DNA from: Noviherbaspirillum suwonense
GTDB lineage: Bacteria > Pseudomonadota > Gammaproteobacteria > Burkholderiales > Burkholderiaceae_D
DNA length: 64,000 bases
Direction of reading: 5' to 3'
NCBI RefSeq assembly: GCF_900182955.1
Contig: NZ_FXUL01000002.1
Location: 1-64,000 of the forward strand
The notes under the pieces are model-generated. The model did not search any database, was not told the origin of the DNA, and saw only the letters and a list, made by a program, of their open reading frames with translations. Positions 24,152 to 33,909 of this stretch are shown piece by piece. A program made the position numbers and the translations under genes. The stretch's first letter is position 1; every line of letters begins with the position of its first letter.

Positions 24152-25417
24152 ATGTTCGATGCAGGCAGCGCCACCCGGCCCAAGAGCATTTCGTCGCTAA
24201 CCGATTCCCACAAATCTTCCCCCACCGGTCCCGTGCCGCCCGCACCGACCACGCAGGCGATGATTATCCAGCAACTGCGCGCGGCCAGCCGTCCCCCGCA
24301 CGACCGTGCCAGCTACGACTTGCCCGACCTGGCCGCTGCGCAGACTACACGCCTCGCCGAGATCGAAGTCCGTCTGGACGCCGAGAGGGCAGCGTGCCGG
24401 TACGAGCCTTCTGAGAAGGCGGTTGAATTGCTCGGCGAGCATCACCGGCTATTACTGATGGCGACAAGAGAAACCGTCCAGGATTTTTTCGATACCGGTC
24501 GCTGTCCGGAGGCAGACATTGAACGAAAGGCGCTTGCGCTTTTTCTGCTGAACAACAAGCTCCTCGGGGCGCTGACATGGCTGGTTGCCCAGTCCGACCC
24601 GCCCACGCTTGACCTGGGGCATGCCGATCTGCTTGATCAGCATGCGGGAATGATTGCCGAATGGGCCACGTCCCTGCCGTTCATGATCAGGCTCGACCTC
24701 TCGGGCAACCGTATCGATGCCGCAGGCGTTCGCTTTCTGGCATCGGCATTGAAGGCAAATACCATTGCAGCGCTCAACCTCGGTGCAAACCCGCTCGGCG
24801 CAGAGGGCATGCAGGCTGTTTGCGAAGCAATGCTGGACAATTCAAGCATGCTCTCGCTTGGACTTTCCTCCGTCGGCGCGGGATCTGCCGGCGTGCGGGC
24901 AGTCGCTGTCATACTCGGCATCCATCCGTCGCTGAGCACCCTCTCCATCAGCGACATGCGGTTCGATGACGCCGCAGCGGCAATTCTGGCCGACGCGCTG
25001 GCGCATAACAAGACACTGGTCAGCGTCGTCATGAGGCACCTCGACGCGTCCGATGCCGGTCTTTCCATGCTGGTCAGCGCGCTGAAAACCAATACCGCAT
25101 TGAAATCGATGACGATTTTTGGACTGGGATTCGAGCAGCAACGCCTGCCATTGGCGCTCGCGGAAGCGCTGGCGGTTAACCGCACGCTGACGCACTTCGA
25201 AGGCAATCTGCAGTCGCTTACGTCCGAGGCCGGCCAGCGGCTAGCCGAGGCGGTCGATCGGAACACGGCACTCCTCGCGTTCGGATGCGGCATGTCCTTC
25301 TATGAAAGTAACAAGGAAGCTGCCGTATTCGACAAAAGGATCCAGGACAAGGTCATGGCGAACGGGCTGATCGAAGCGGGCGGGAATGTATTGGCCGACC
25401 CTGGGCGCAGGGTCTAG
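24152..25417 (+). CDS. leucine-rich repeat protein, ribonuclease-inhibitor type (paralog 1)
   Basis: A 421-residue protein. The N-terminal ~45 residues are Ser/Thr/Pro-rich and lack a Sec signal. A helical region follows, including LALFLLNNKLLGALTWLV. From residue ~177 there are 28-residue LRRs of the RNI class, e.g. LDLSGNRIDAAGVRFLASAL then LNLGANPLGAEGMQAVCEAM; I count at least five in register. The C-terminus (RIQDKVMANGLIEAGG) matches the paralog at 25852 but stops about 45 residues short. The start is the ATG at 24152 because upstream sequence antisense to DUF2520 is not repeat-like; its ribosome site is poor. RNI-type LRRs in bacteria are often secreted effectors, such as the Ralstonia GALA proteins, which also carry an F-box. 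No F-box is seen here. Confidence 0.75.
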   Translation: MFDAGSATRPKSISSLTDSHKSSPTGPVPPAPTTQAMIIQQLRAASRPPHDRASYDLPDLAAAQTTRLAEIEVRLDAERAACRYEPSEKAVELLGEHHRLLLMATRETVQDFFDTGRCPEADIERKALALFLLNNKLLGALTWLVAQSDPPTLDLGHADLLDQHAGMIAEWATSLPFMIRLDLSGNRIDAAGVRFLASALKANTIAALNLGANPLGAEGMQAVCEAMLDNSSMLSLGLSSVGAGSAGVRAVAVILGIHPSLSTLSISDMRFDDAAAAILADALAHNKTLVSVVMRHLDASDAGLSMLVSALKTNTALKSMTIFGLGFEQQRLPLALAEALAVNRTLTHFEGNLQSLTSEAGQRLAEAVDRNTALLAFGCGMSFYESNKEAAVFDKRIQDKVMANGLIEAGGNVLADPGRRV

Positions 25418-25480
25418 GTGTGGCCAGTCTGGCGTGCGCATGGGGCAGGCCGGATCCACAGCCGCGCGGCTGCGGCTGGG

Positions 25481-25714
25481 AAGCAGATCGAGGACAAGCT
25501 CGGGGCAAATGCATCGATCGAAGCAGCCGGCAAAGCCTAGACCGGCCTTTCACGTCAGCCTGAGTTGCCAGTTGCGATTCTGGACGAAATAGGGCGGTCC
25601 ATTGCCGGATTCGTAGCGCAGCTAGCGGTCGATGAAAACAGGCCGGCGGCGATGAAGTGCGTGATCCAGGCAGAGCCGCCGGGTTCGCGCATCCCATTTG
25701 TACAGGAACAGTAA
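25481..25714 (+). pseudogene. degraded C-terminal remnant of a third LRR paralog
   Basis: Translated in one frame, this reads KQIEDKLGANASIEAAGKA, then an in-frame TAG, then ELPVAILDEIGRSIAGFVAQ and a final TAA. This lines up with the tail of the paralog at 25852 (RIRDKVKANGLIEAAGQA and EWPVQVPDEVGQSIAGFIAR). No start or LRR part is left. It is either the end of a deleted third tandem copy or a duplicated tail of the upstream gene. Confidence 0.65.
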
Positions 25715-25775
25715 AGCTTGGCGATCAGCGCATATGCAATCGATAGCAGCATGCGTCTGCGGAACCGCGTAGTAA

Positions 25776-25797
25776 GCGGGGTCACTTAATGCCCCGC
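25776..25797 (+). promoter_or_regulatory. hairpin upstream of the second LRR gene
   Basis: GCGGGG (25776-25781) pairs with CCCCGC (25792-25797) around a 10-base loop, 55 bases before the chosen start. An in-frame ATG at 25789 would be buried in this stem, one reason for preferring 25852. It may terminate or attenuate transcription arriving from the first LRR gene. Confidence 0.35.
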
Positions 25798-25851
25798 AAA
25801 TTCATCCAATGCCAGCGCGTTCCACCGCATCTAACCCGACGAAAGCAAGCA

Positions 25852-27216
25852 ATGAGTGATCCAGTCCGTTCCATTTGCCCCACCGGTTATCCCGTTTCCG
25901 TTTCCGATGCCAGTTCGTCGTCATCCAGCCTGCGCCTACCGTCGACACCGGTTCCGCCGGATATCAGGCTGCAGCAATTACGCGATTCAGCGCTTCCACC
26001 GTGCGACCACCACGAATTTACGCTGCCGGAAACATCCGCTGGCGGCCCTCATTGGCTGGAGCGATACCACGACGTTCCCGCAAGCAGCTATCTCGGCCAT
26101 CTGATCTATATGGCAAAGCAGGCGCCTAAAACGGTCACCCGGGAACTGGTGCTGGGCTTCCTGAATGATGGACACCGCCCGGTGCTTGCGCGGGAATACA
26201 AGGGACTCGCCTTGTTCCTGTTATCGAACCGGCTTTTCGGTGCGTTGACCTGGCTGCTGGTCCATTCCGCTCCCGACACGCTTGTCCTCGACAACTGCAA
26301 ACTGGGAAATGGCGGCGCGGCAAAGATCGCCGAGTGGCTGACAACCATACCGTTCAAGGTCAGGGTCGACCTGCGCGATAACGAGATCGGTCCACCGGGC
26401 GCCGGCCTGCTGGCAAGTGCGCTTGCGGCAAACACGGTCGTCGATCTCAATCTGGGCTTTAACCCGTTGGAAGAGGAAGGCGTGCAGGCGCTTTGCAAGG
26501 GGCTCCTTGAAAACACGAGCGTGCTGTCGCTCGACCTGCGCCATGTGGGGGCGAGATCAGCAGGCATGACGGCCATTGCCTATGTTCTGGACAGCCATCC
26601 ATCACTTTCCATGCTCTGCGTGGACTCGAATGCATTCGATGACGCCACCGCCGCGGTTTTCTCAGTCGCACTTGGCCGGAGCAAGAACCTGGCCGAACTT
26701 CAAATCCATCTTTTCGATGCGTCCGACCACGCACTCTCCCTGGTGGGCGCTGCGCTCAAGGTCAATATCGGGCTGAAGTCCCTGTCGATCTCCGGCGCAC
26801 TCGATGAACCGTACGACCTTCTGGGCCATGCGGTGGCCGATGGGCTGGTGTCCAACCAGACCCTGACGGACTTGGACCTGCCTGCCGATTCCATGTCGGC
26901 TGCCGGCTTGAAAAGCCTGGCGACGGCGGTGGAAAGTAATACGGCGTTGAGGCGTATCAGGTTAAATTTGGGCGGTTATGAAAAAACCAGCGAAACCGGG
27001 GCAGTCGACCGGCGAATCCGCGACAAGGTGAAGGCCAATGGATTGATCGAAGCCGCCGGGCAGGCATTGAGCGACTTGTCGAAAATGCCTGAATGGCCGG
27101 TCCAGGTTCCGGATGAAGTGGGACAGTCGATTGCCGGTTTTATCGCGCGGATTGCCGCTGGCGACAGAAAAAAGGAGGCGATGCGCGCTATCGTCCGGGC
27201 GGGTCCATTGGTGTAG
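25852..27216 (+). CDS. leucine-rich repeat protein, ribonuclease-inhibitor type (paralog 2)
   Basis: A 454-residue protein with the same plan as the gene at 24152. The N-terminus is Ser-rich (DASSSSSSLRLPSTP) and unlike a Sec signal. The helical segment LALFLLSNRLFGALTWLLV follows. From residue ~168 there are 28-residue LRRs (VDLRDNEIGPPGAGLLASAL, LNLGFNPLEEEGVQALCKGL, and further ones). The C-terminal tail is ~65 residues with DRRIRDKVKANGLIEAAGQA and VPDEVGQSIAGFIARIAAGD. The ATG at 25852 gives MSDPVRS; a start 63 bases earlier lies in a hairpin. RNI-type LRRs bind proteins. The Ser-rich leader and the neighbouring F-box locus suggest a translocated effector, but nothing here proves secretion. 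Confidence 0.78.
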   Translation: MSDPVRSICPTGYPVSVSDASSSSSSLRLPSTPVPPDIRLQQLRDSALPPCDHHEFTLPETSAGGPHWLERYHDVPASSYLGHLIYMAKQAPKTVTRELVLGFLNDGHRPVLAREYKGLALFLLSNRLFGALTWLLVHSAPDTLVLDNCKLGNGGAAKIAEWLTTIPFKVRVDLRDNEIGPPGAGLLASALAANTVVDLNLGFNPLEEEGVQALCKGLLENTSVLSLDLRHVGARSAGMTAIAYVLDSHPSLSMLCVDSNAFDDATAAVFSVALGRSKNLAELQIHLFDASDHALSLVGAALKVNIGLKSLSISGALDEPYDLLGHAVADGLVSNQTLTDLDLPADSMSAAGLKSLATAVESNTALRRIRLNLGGYEKTSETGAVDRRIRDKVKANGLIEAAGQALSDLSKMPEWPVQVPDEVGQSIAGFIARIAAGDRKKEAMRAIVRAGPLV

Positions 27217-27249
27217 CCTGGCCGATACGGATGAGAGCGTAAAAGTCCG

Positions 27250-29199
27250 TTACGCCTGCACCGTCTCCAGCGCTTCCTGCTGCTCCAGCCATTCCATTTC
27301 CAGCTGCTCCAGCGCCTGGGCGCAGGCCGCCTGGTCCGCCAGCAGCGTCCTCAGCGCATCCTTGTTGCCGGCTTCGTAAACGGAGGGATCGGCCAGCCGC
27401 GTGTCGAGGTCGGCCTTGCGGGCGGTTGCCGCCTCCATCTGCTGTTCAAGCTTCTTGATCCGGTTCTCGATCGGTTTTCTCAGCGCCGACAGCCGCTGCC
27501 TGTCCTGCGCCTCGGCGCGCTTCTGGCCGCGCCGGTTTTCGCCGCCGGCTTCCTTCGGCGCTTCCGCAGCGGCCTCGCGGTTGGCGAGCTTGGTGCGGAA
27601 CAGCCAGTCGCGGTAGTCGTCGAGGTCGCCGTCGAAGGGCGTCAGGCGGCCGTCGGCGACGATCAGGAATTCGTCGGTGGTCGCGCGCAGCAGGTGCCTG
27701 TCATGGGACACGACCAGCAGCGTGCCCTCGAACTGTGCGAGCGCCTCGGTCAGCGCCTCGCGGGTTTCCAGGTCGAGGTGGTTGGTCGGTTCGTCCAGCA
27801 GCAGCAGGTTGGGGCGTTGCCAGACGATCAGCGCCAGCGCCAGCCGCGCCTTCTCGCCGCCCGAGAAGGGCGCGATCGGGCTGGTCACCATGTTGCCGGG
27901 AAAGTTGAAGCCGCCCAGGAAATTGCGCAGTTCCTGCTCGCGCACATCCGGCGCGATGCGGGCCAGGTGCCACAGCGGCGATTCCTCGTGCCGCAGCATT
28001 TCCACCTGGTGCTGTGCAAAATAGCCGATGGCCAGGCCCTTGCCGAAACGGGCATCGCCGGCCAGCGGCTGCAACTCGGCGGCGATGGTCTTGATCAGCG
28101 TCGACTTGCCGGCGCCGTTGATGCCCAGCAGGCCGATGCGCTGGCCCGCCTGAAGTGAAAACGTGATTCCGCCGACGATGGTCTTCGTCGTCACCGCATG
28201 GGTGTCGGGCTGCTCGATGCGGTAGCCGGCGTCGACGCCATCCATCACCAGCAGCGGGTTGGGGGCATTCTGCGGCTCGCGGAAGTTGAACGAGAACTCG
28301 GCGGCGGCGCGCAGCGGCGCAAGCTCGTCCATCTTGGACAGCGCCTTGATCCGGCTCTGCGCCTGGCGCGCCTTGGTGGCCTGGGCCTTGAAGCGGTCGA
28401 TGTAGGACTGCAGGTGCGCCCGCTCGCGGGTCTGCTTCTCGATCATGCTCTGGGTGAGCACCATCTGCGCGGCGCGCTGGCGCTCGAAGGCCGAGTAGTT
28501 GCCTGAATAGCGCTTGAGCTTGCGGTCGTCGATATGCACGATGACATTGACCACGCCGTCGAGGAAGTCGCGGTCATGCGAGATCACCACCAGCGTGCCG
28601 GGATAGCGCTTCAACCAGTCTTCCAGCCAGATGATGGCGTCGAGGTCGAGGTGGTTGGTCGGCTCGTCCAGCAGCAGCAGGTCCGACGGGCACATCAGCG
28701 CCTGGGCCAGGTTCAGGCGCATGCGCCAGCCGCCGGAAAAGCTGGCGACCGGGTTGCCCATCTGCTCCTGGGTGAAACCCAGTCCGGTCAGCAGCTGCTC
28801 GGCGCGGGAGCGCACCGTGTAGGCGTCGGCGTCGGCCAGCGCCGTGTGCAGTTCGGCGATGCGGTGGCCGTTGTCGGCGCCTTCCGGCTCGGCTTCCAGC
28901 GCGGCCAGTTCGGCTTCCAGCCGGCGCAGTCCGGCGTCGCCGTCGATCGCGTAGTCGAGCGCGGTGCGGTCCAGCGCCGGGGTTTCCTGGGCGACGTAGG
29001 CGACCCGCCAGGAGGACGGAAAGCCGGCGTCGCCCTGGTCGGCATGCAGCTCGCCGCGCAGCAGGCCGAACAGGCTGGACTTGCCGGCGCCGTTGGCGCC
29101 GACCAGGCCGACCTTCTCGCCGGGGTTGATGGTCAGGTCGGTATTGTCGAACAGGGGCTTGACGCCCCGCATCAGGCTGACTTGCTGGAAACGGATCAT
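27250..29199 (-). CDS. yheS: ABC-F family ATPase (YheS-like)
   Basis: A 649-residue soluble protein with two ABC ATPase domains and no membrane part. ABC-F proteins act on ribosomes. Walker A motifs GANGAGKSS (~35) and GINGAGKST (~350), signatures FSGGWRMRL and FSGGEKARL, and two LLLLDEPTNHLDL Walker B blocks are visible. A linker lies between the domains, and the C-terminal ~90 residues are a charged coiled coil (ENRIKKLEQQMEAA). Length and the coiled-coil tail fit YheS. It is the last gene of the minus-strand dap group, 31 bases after prmB. Confidence 0.92.
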   Translation of the reverse strand: MIRFQQVSLMRGVKPLFDNTDLTINPGEKVGLVGANGAGKSSLFGLLRGELHADQGDAGFPSSWRVAYVAQETPALDRTALDYAIDGDAGLRRLEAELAALEAEPEGADNGHRIAELHTALADADAYTVRSRAEQLLTGLGFTQEQMGNPVASFSGGWRMRLNLAQALMCPSDLLLLDEPTNHLDLDAIIWLEDWLKRYPGTLVVISHDRDFLDGVVNVIVHIDDRKLKRYSGNYSAFERQRAAQMVLTQSMIEKQTRERAHLQSYIDRFKAQATKARQAQSRIKALSKMDELAPLRAAAEFSFNFREPQNAPNPLLVMDGVDAGYRIEQPDTHAVTTKTIVGGITFSLQAGQRIGLLGINGAGKSTLIKTIAAELQPLAGDARFGKGLAIGYFAQHQVEMLRHEESPLWHLARIAPDVREQELRNFLGGFNFPGNMVTSPIAPFSGGEKARLALALIVWQRPNLLLLDEPTNHLDLETREALTEALAQFEGTLLVVSHDRHLLRATTDEFLIVADGRLTPFDGDLDDYRDWLFRTKLANREAAAEAPKEAGGENRRGQKRAEAQDRQRLSALRKPIENRIKKLEQQMEAATARKADLDTRLADPSVYEAGNKDALRTLLADQAACAQALEQLEMEWLEQQEALETVQA

Positions 29200-29230
29200 G
29201 GCTTGCTTATGGTTGCTGGATGGCGGCGGC

Positions 29231-30124
29231 TCAGCGCACGCCCAGTTGGCTGGCGGTCACCAGGAACACCATGTCGTCGCCGGCGCTGGTGGACATCCAG
29301 GTCAGTTCGAGGTCGGGAAACGCGGCCTCCGCGTGGGCGCGCTCGTTGCCGACTTCCACCACCAGCACGCCGCGCGGCTTCAGCCGGCTGCGCGCGCCGT
29401 CTACGATGCGGCGCACCAGGTCCATGCCGTCTTCGCCGCCGGCCAGCGCCATCTGCGGCTCGTGCCGGTACTCGGGCGGCAGCTTGGCCATCGATCCGGC
29501 ATTCACGTAGGGCGGGTTGCTGACGATCAGGTCGTAGCGCTTTTCCGGGAGCAGCGCGTCATACAGGTCGGACTGCATCAGCGCGATGCGGTCCTGCATC
29601 TGGTAGTCGGCGACATTGCGCTGGGCGACCGCCAGCGCGTCGTCCGACAGGTCGAGCGCATCGACATGGGCGGCCTCGAACGCGTCGGCCAGCAGGATGG
29701 CGAGGCAGCCCGAGCCGGTGCAGAGCTCCAGCACGTCGCTGACTTCGTCCGGGTCGCTGATGAAAGGCGCGAACTGCTCGGGGACCAGCTCGGCGATGAA
29801 GGAGCGCGGCACGATCGCCCGCTCGTCGACATAGAAGCGGTAGCTGCCCAGCCAGGCTTCATGGGTGATATAGGCGGCCGGCACGCGGTCCGCCGCGCGC
29901 CGCTCGACCACTTTCAGCAGCGCCGCGACCTCTTCGGGCAGCAGGCGGGCGTCGAGGAAGGGATCGAGCCGGTCCAGCGGCAGCTTCAGCGTGTGCAGCA
30001 GCAGGTAGGCGGCTTCGTCGTAGGCATTGGTGCTGCCGTGGCCGAAGAACAGGCCGGCGCCGTTGAAGCGGGTGGTGGCGTAGCGCAGCACATCGCGCAG
30101 CGTGGAAAAATAGGTGACGGTCAT
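29231..30124 (-). CDS. prmB: ribosomal protein L3 N5-glutamine methyltransferase PrmB
   Basis: A 297-residue SAM-dependent methyltransferase of the HemK/PrmB family. VLELCTGSGCLAILLA is the SAM-binding motif I, and IVSNPPYVNAGSM is the glutamine-methylating NPPY motif. The sequence following NPPY, AGSMAKLPPEYRHEP, resembles PrmB more than PrmC. It methylates a glutamine of ribosomal protein L3 during large-subunit assembly. It lies 69 bases after dapE in the same direction. Confidence 0.92.
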   Translation of the reverse strand: MTVTYFSTLRDVLRYATTRFNGAGLFFGHGSTNAYDEAAYLLLHTLKLPLDRLDPFLDARLLPEEVAALLKVVERRAADRVPAAYITHEAWLGSYRFYVDERAIVPRSFIAELVPEQFAPFISDPDEVSDVLELCTGSGCLAILLADAFEAAHVDALDLSDDALAVAQRNVADYQMQDRIALMQSDLYDALLPEKRYDLIVSNPPYVNAGSMAKLPPEYRHEPQMALAGGEDGMDLVRRIVDGARSRLKPRGVLVVEVGNERAHAEAAFPDLELTWMSTSAGDDMVFLVTASQLGVR

Positions 30125-30193
30125 GGCAGGAATAGGGGTAGGAAGGGCAGCGCCCGGCGGGCGCTGCGTGAACGGGGACCGGAAAGGCGGAGT

Positions 30194-31396
<1,203 letters not shown>

Positions 31397-31424
31397 CTAA
31401 ACCATGGCAGCGCGGCTGCCGGTT

Positions 31425-31790
31425 TCAGGCCGCCGCCTGCGCATCGAACAGCTGCGCATACTGCTGCGCCGAGTAGCCGACGTGGCATGCGCCGCCGGTC
31501 GCCAGCACCGGCCGCTTGATGACCGACGGCGCGGCCATCATCAGCGCGATGGCGCTGTCGGCGTCGACCACCGCGTCGCGCTGCGCCTGCGGCAGCGCGC
31601 GCCAGGTCGTGCCGCGCATGTTGACCAGCGACTCCCATGGCAGGCTGGCCAGCCAGGACGACGCCAGCTCGCGGCTGGCGCCTTCCTTCTTGAAGTCGTG
31701 GAAACGGTAGGCGATGTTCCTGTCGGCCAGCCACGCGCGGGCTTTGCGGACGGTGTCGCAGTTGGGTATGCCGTAGAGGGTGGTGTCCAT
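31425..31790 (-). CDS. ArsC/Spx/MgsR-type thioredoxin-fold protein (YffB-like)
   Basis: A 121-residue protein of the ArsC-like family. The N-terminal LYGIPNCDTVRKARAWL has a single active-site Cys. DFKKEGASRELASSWL and the C-terminal PSVIKRPVLATGGACHVGYS complete the YffB pattern (RPV motif). True arsenate reduction is doubtful; most members of this subgroup have no proven substrate. The ATG at 31790 is used because the longer frame overlaps pilU in a non-homologous way. It sits between pilU and dapE on the same strand, as is common in Burkholderiales. Confidence 0.85.
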   Translation of the reverse strand: MDTTLYGIPNCDTVRKARAWLADRNIAYRFHDFKKEGASRELASSWLASLPWESLVNMRGTTWRALPQAQRDAVVDADSAIALMMAAPSVIKRPVLATGGACHVGYSAQQYAQLFDAQAAA

Positions 31791-31806
31791 GGATGCGTGC
31801 GGCGGC

Positions 31807-32940
31807 TCAGATGTTGAGCGTGAATTCGGTGAAGGTCGCGCCTTCGTCCTGGGCCGGCTTGTCGGCCGGCTTGGACTCGGCGGCCTGCTCGTTGTTGAGC
31901 AGCCAGTACAGGTTGCTGGCGGAATCGGCATGCGCCAGCGCCTCTTCCTGGGTGATCACACCGTCCCGGATCATCAGCATCAGCGCCTGCTCGAAGGTCT
32001 GGGAGCCGGCCGACATGCTCTTTTCCACCGCCTCGCGGATCTGGGCAAGCTCGCCCTGTTCGATCAGCTCGGCCACGTGGCGGGTGTTGAGCATGACTTC
32101 CACCGCGGCGCGTCGGCCGCCGTCGATGGCCGGAACCAGCCGCTGCGACACGATCGCGCGTATCGTGGCCGCGAGATCGGCGTACAGCGACTGCCGCGTC
32201 TCCATCGGGAAGAAGCTGATGATGCGGTTCAGCGCCTGGTAGCTGTTGTTCGCATGCAGCGTCGCGACGACCAGGTGGCCCGACTGCGCATACGAGAGCG
32301 CGGCGGCCATCGTGTCGCGGTCGCGGATCTCGCCGATCATGATGCAGTCCGGCGCCTGGCGCAGCGCGTTCTTCAGCGCGATGCCCAGGCTCAGCGCGTC
32401 GGTGCCGATCTCGCGCTGGTTGACGATGGAACGCTTGGCGGAAAACAGGAATTCGATCGGGTCTTCCAGCGTCAGGATATGGCCGCTGGACATCGCATTG
32501 CGGTAGTCCAGCATCGACGCGATGGTGGTCGACTTGCCGGAGCCGGTCGCGCCGACCACCAGCAGCAGGCCGCGCCGCGCAAGGATCAGTTCGGTCAGCA
32601 CCGACGGCAGGTTCAGTTCGTCCAGCGGCGGGATCACGTAGGGCACGTAGCGCAGCACCGCCGACACCGATCCGCGCTGGATGAAGGCCGACAGCCGCAG
32701 GCGGCCGATGCCGATCGCCTGGATGCCGAGGTTCAGCTCATGCTCGCGCTGAAGCTCGGCCAGCCGTTCGGCCGGCACCACTTCGCTCAGCAGCGCCAGG
32801 ATGGACGCCTGGTCCATGCGCTGCTGGTTGACTGCGACCAGCTTGCCGCTGATCTTCACCTGGATGGGCGAATTCACCGCGAGGAACAGGTCCGACGCTC
32901 CCTTGTCCTTCATCAGCTGGAACAGGCGTTCCATGGCCAT
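31807..32940 (-). CDS. pilU: type IV pilus retraction ATPase PilU (PilT family)
   Basis: A 377-residue hexameric ATPase that helps retract type IV pili. Walker A is GATGSGKST at 130-138; the Asp box is TLEDPIEFLFS, Walker B is MIGEIRDRDTM and the His box is HLVVATLHANN. The C-terminal extension of about 40 residues beyond PilT length, plus LNRIISFFPME, favours PilU over PilT. No pilT is adjacent. It lies 71 bases downstream of dapD. Confidence 0.88.
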   Translation of the reverse strand: MAMERLFQLMKDKGASDLFLAVNSPIQVKISGKLVAVNQQRMDQASILALLSEVVPAERLAELQREHELNLGIQAIGIGRLRLSAFIQRGSVSAVLRYVPYVIPPLDELNLPSVLTELILARRGLLLVVGATGSGKSTTIASMLDYRNAMSSGHILTLEDPIEFLFSAKRSIVNQREIGTDALSLGIALKNALRQAPDCIMIGEIRDRDTMAAALSYAQSGHLVVATLHANNSYQALNRIISFFPMETRQSLYADLAATIRAIVSQRLVPAIDGGRRAAVEVMLNTRHVAELIEQGELAQIREAVEKSMSAGSQTFEQALMLMIRDGVITQEEALAHADSASNLYWLLNNEQAAESKPADKPAQDEGATFTEFTLNI

Positions 32941-33011
32941 AGTCGGCTCCCGCGTTGACGTTATTGGTCGTTCGATGGGGCCCGGCGCGGTCGCGCGCCG
33001 GGCCAGGCTGC

Positions 33012-33839
33012 TTACGCGTCGCGCAGCAGTTCGTTGATGCCGGTCTTGGCGCGGGTCTTGGCGTCGACGCGCTTGACGATGACGGCGCAGTAGAGGCTGT
33101 ACTTGCCGTCGGCCGACGGCAGGTTGCCCGACACCACGACCGAGCCGGCCGGCACGCGGCCGTAGCTGACTTCGCCGGTCGCGCGGTCATAGATCTTGGT
33201 CGACTGGCCGATGTAGACGCCCATCGAGATCACCGAATTTTCCTCGACGATCACGCCTTCGACGATCTCGGAGCGGGCGCCGATGAAGCAGTTGTCCTCG
33301 ATGATGGTCGGGTTGGCCTGCATCGGCTCCAGCACGCCGCCGATGCCGACGCCGCCGGAAAGGTGCACGTTCTTGCCGATCTGCGCGCAGGAGCCGACCG
33401 TGGCCCACGCGTCGACCATGGTGCCTTCGTCGACATAGGCGCCGATGTTCACGTAGGAAGGCATCAGCACCACGTTGCGGGCGATGAAGCTGCCGCGGCG
33501 GGCCACGGCCGGCGGCACCACGCGGAAGCCGCCCTTGATGAAGTCCTCTTCGGTGTAGTCGGCGAACTTGGTCGGCACCTTGTCGTAGAACTGCAGGCCG
33601 CCGCCGGCCGGCATCACGACGTTGTCCTGCAGCCGGAAGGACAGCAGCACCGCTTTCTTGATCCACTGGTTGACGCTCCAGCTGCCGTCGATCTTCTCGG
33701 CCACGCGCAGCGTGCCGGCGTCGAGCTGTTCAAGCACGTGGGCGACGGCGTCGCGCACTTCCGCGGGCGCCGATTTGGAGGAAATGTTGGCGCGGTCTTC
33801 CCATGCCTGGTCGAGGAGCTGTTGCAGTTGTTGGGTCAT
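33012..33839 (-). CDS. dapD: tetrahydrodipicolinate N-succinyltransferase DapD
   Basis: A 275-residue trimeric left-handed beta-helix enzyme using succinyl-CoA on tetrahydrodipicolinate. The helical N-terminal domain (1-~100) is followed by hexapeptide repeats ([40 protein letters not shown]). Length and the C-terminal INELLRDA fit DapD. It is located between dapC and pilU, all on the minus strand. Confidence 0.96.
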   Translation of the reverse strand: MTQQLQQLLDQAWEDRANISSKSAPAEVRDAVAHVLEQLDAGTLRVAEKIDGSWSVNQWIKKAVLLSFRLQDNVVMPAGGGLQFYDKVPTKFADYTEEDFIKGGFRVVPPAVARRGSFIARNVVLMPSYVNIGAYVDEGTMVDAWATVGSCAQIGKNVHLSGGVGIGGVLEPMQANPTIIEDNCFIGARSEIVEGVIVEENSVISMGVYIGQSTKIYDRATGEVSYGRVPAGSVVVSGNLPSADGKYSLYCAVIVKRVDAKTRAKTGINELLRDA

Positions 33840-33909
33840 GTTGTCTACTTAGTGGTTATGAGTTTGCACATCGGAGTTTGCACATCGCGGCTTGCGCATC
33901 GGCGGCCAT

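Noticed and set aside
24152-25417. Possible F-box or CaaX tail in the LRR proteins
   Set aside because: The N-termini lack the LP-x-DVL pattern, and the C-termini end in GRRV and AGPLV, with no Cys.
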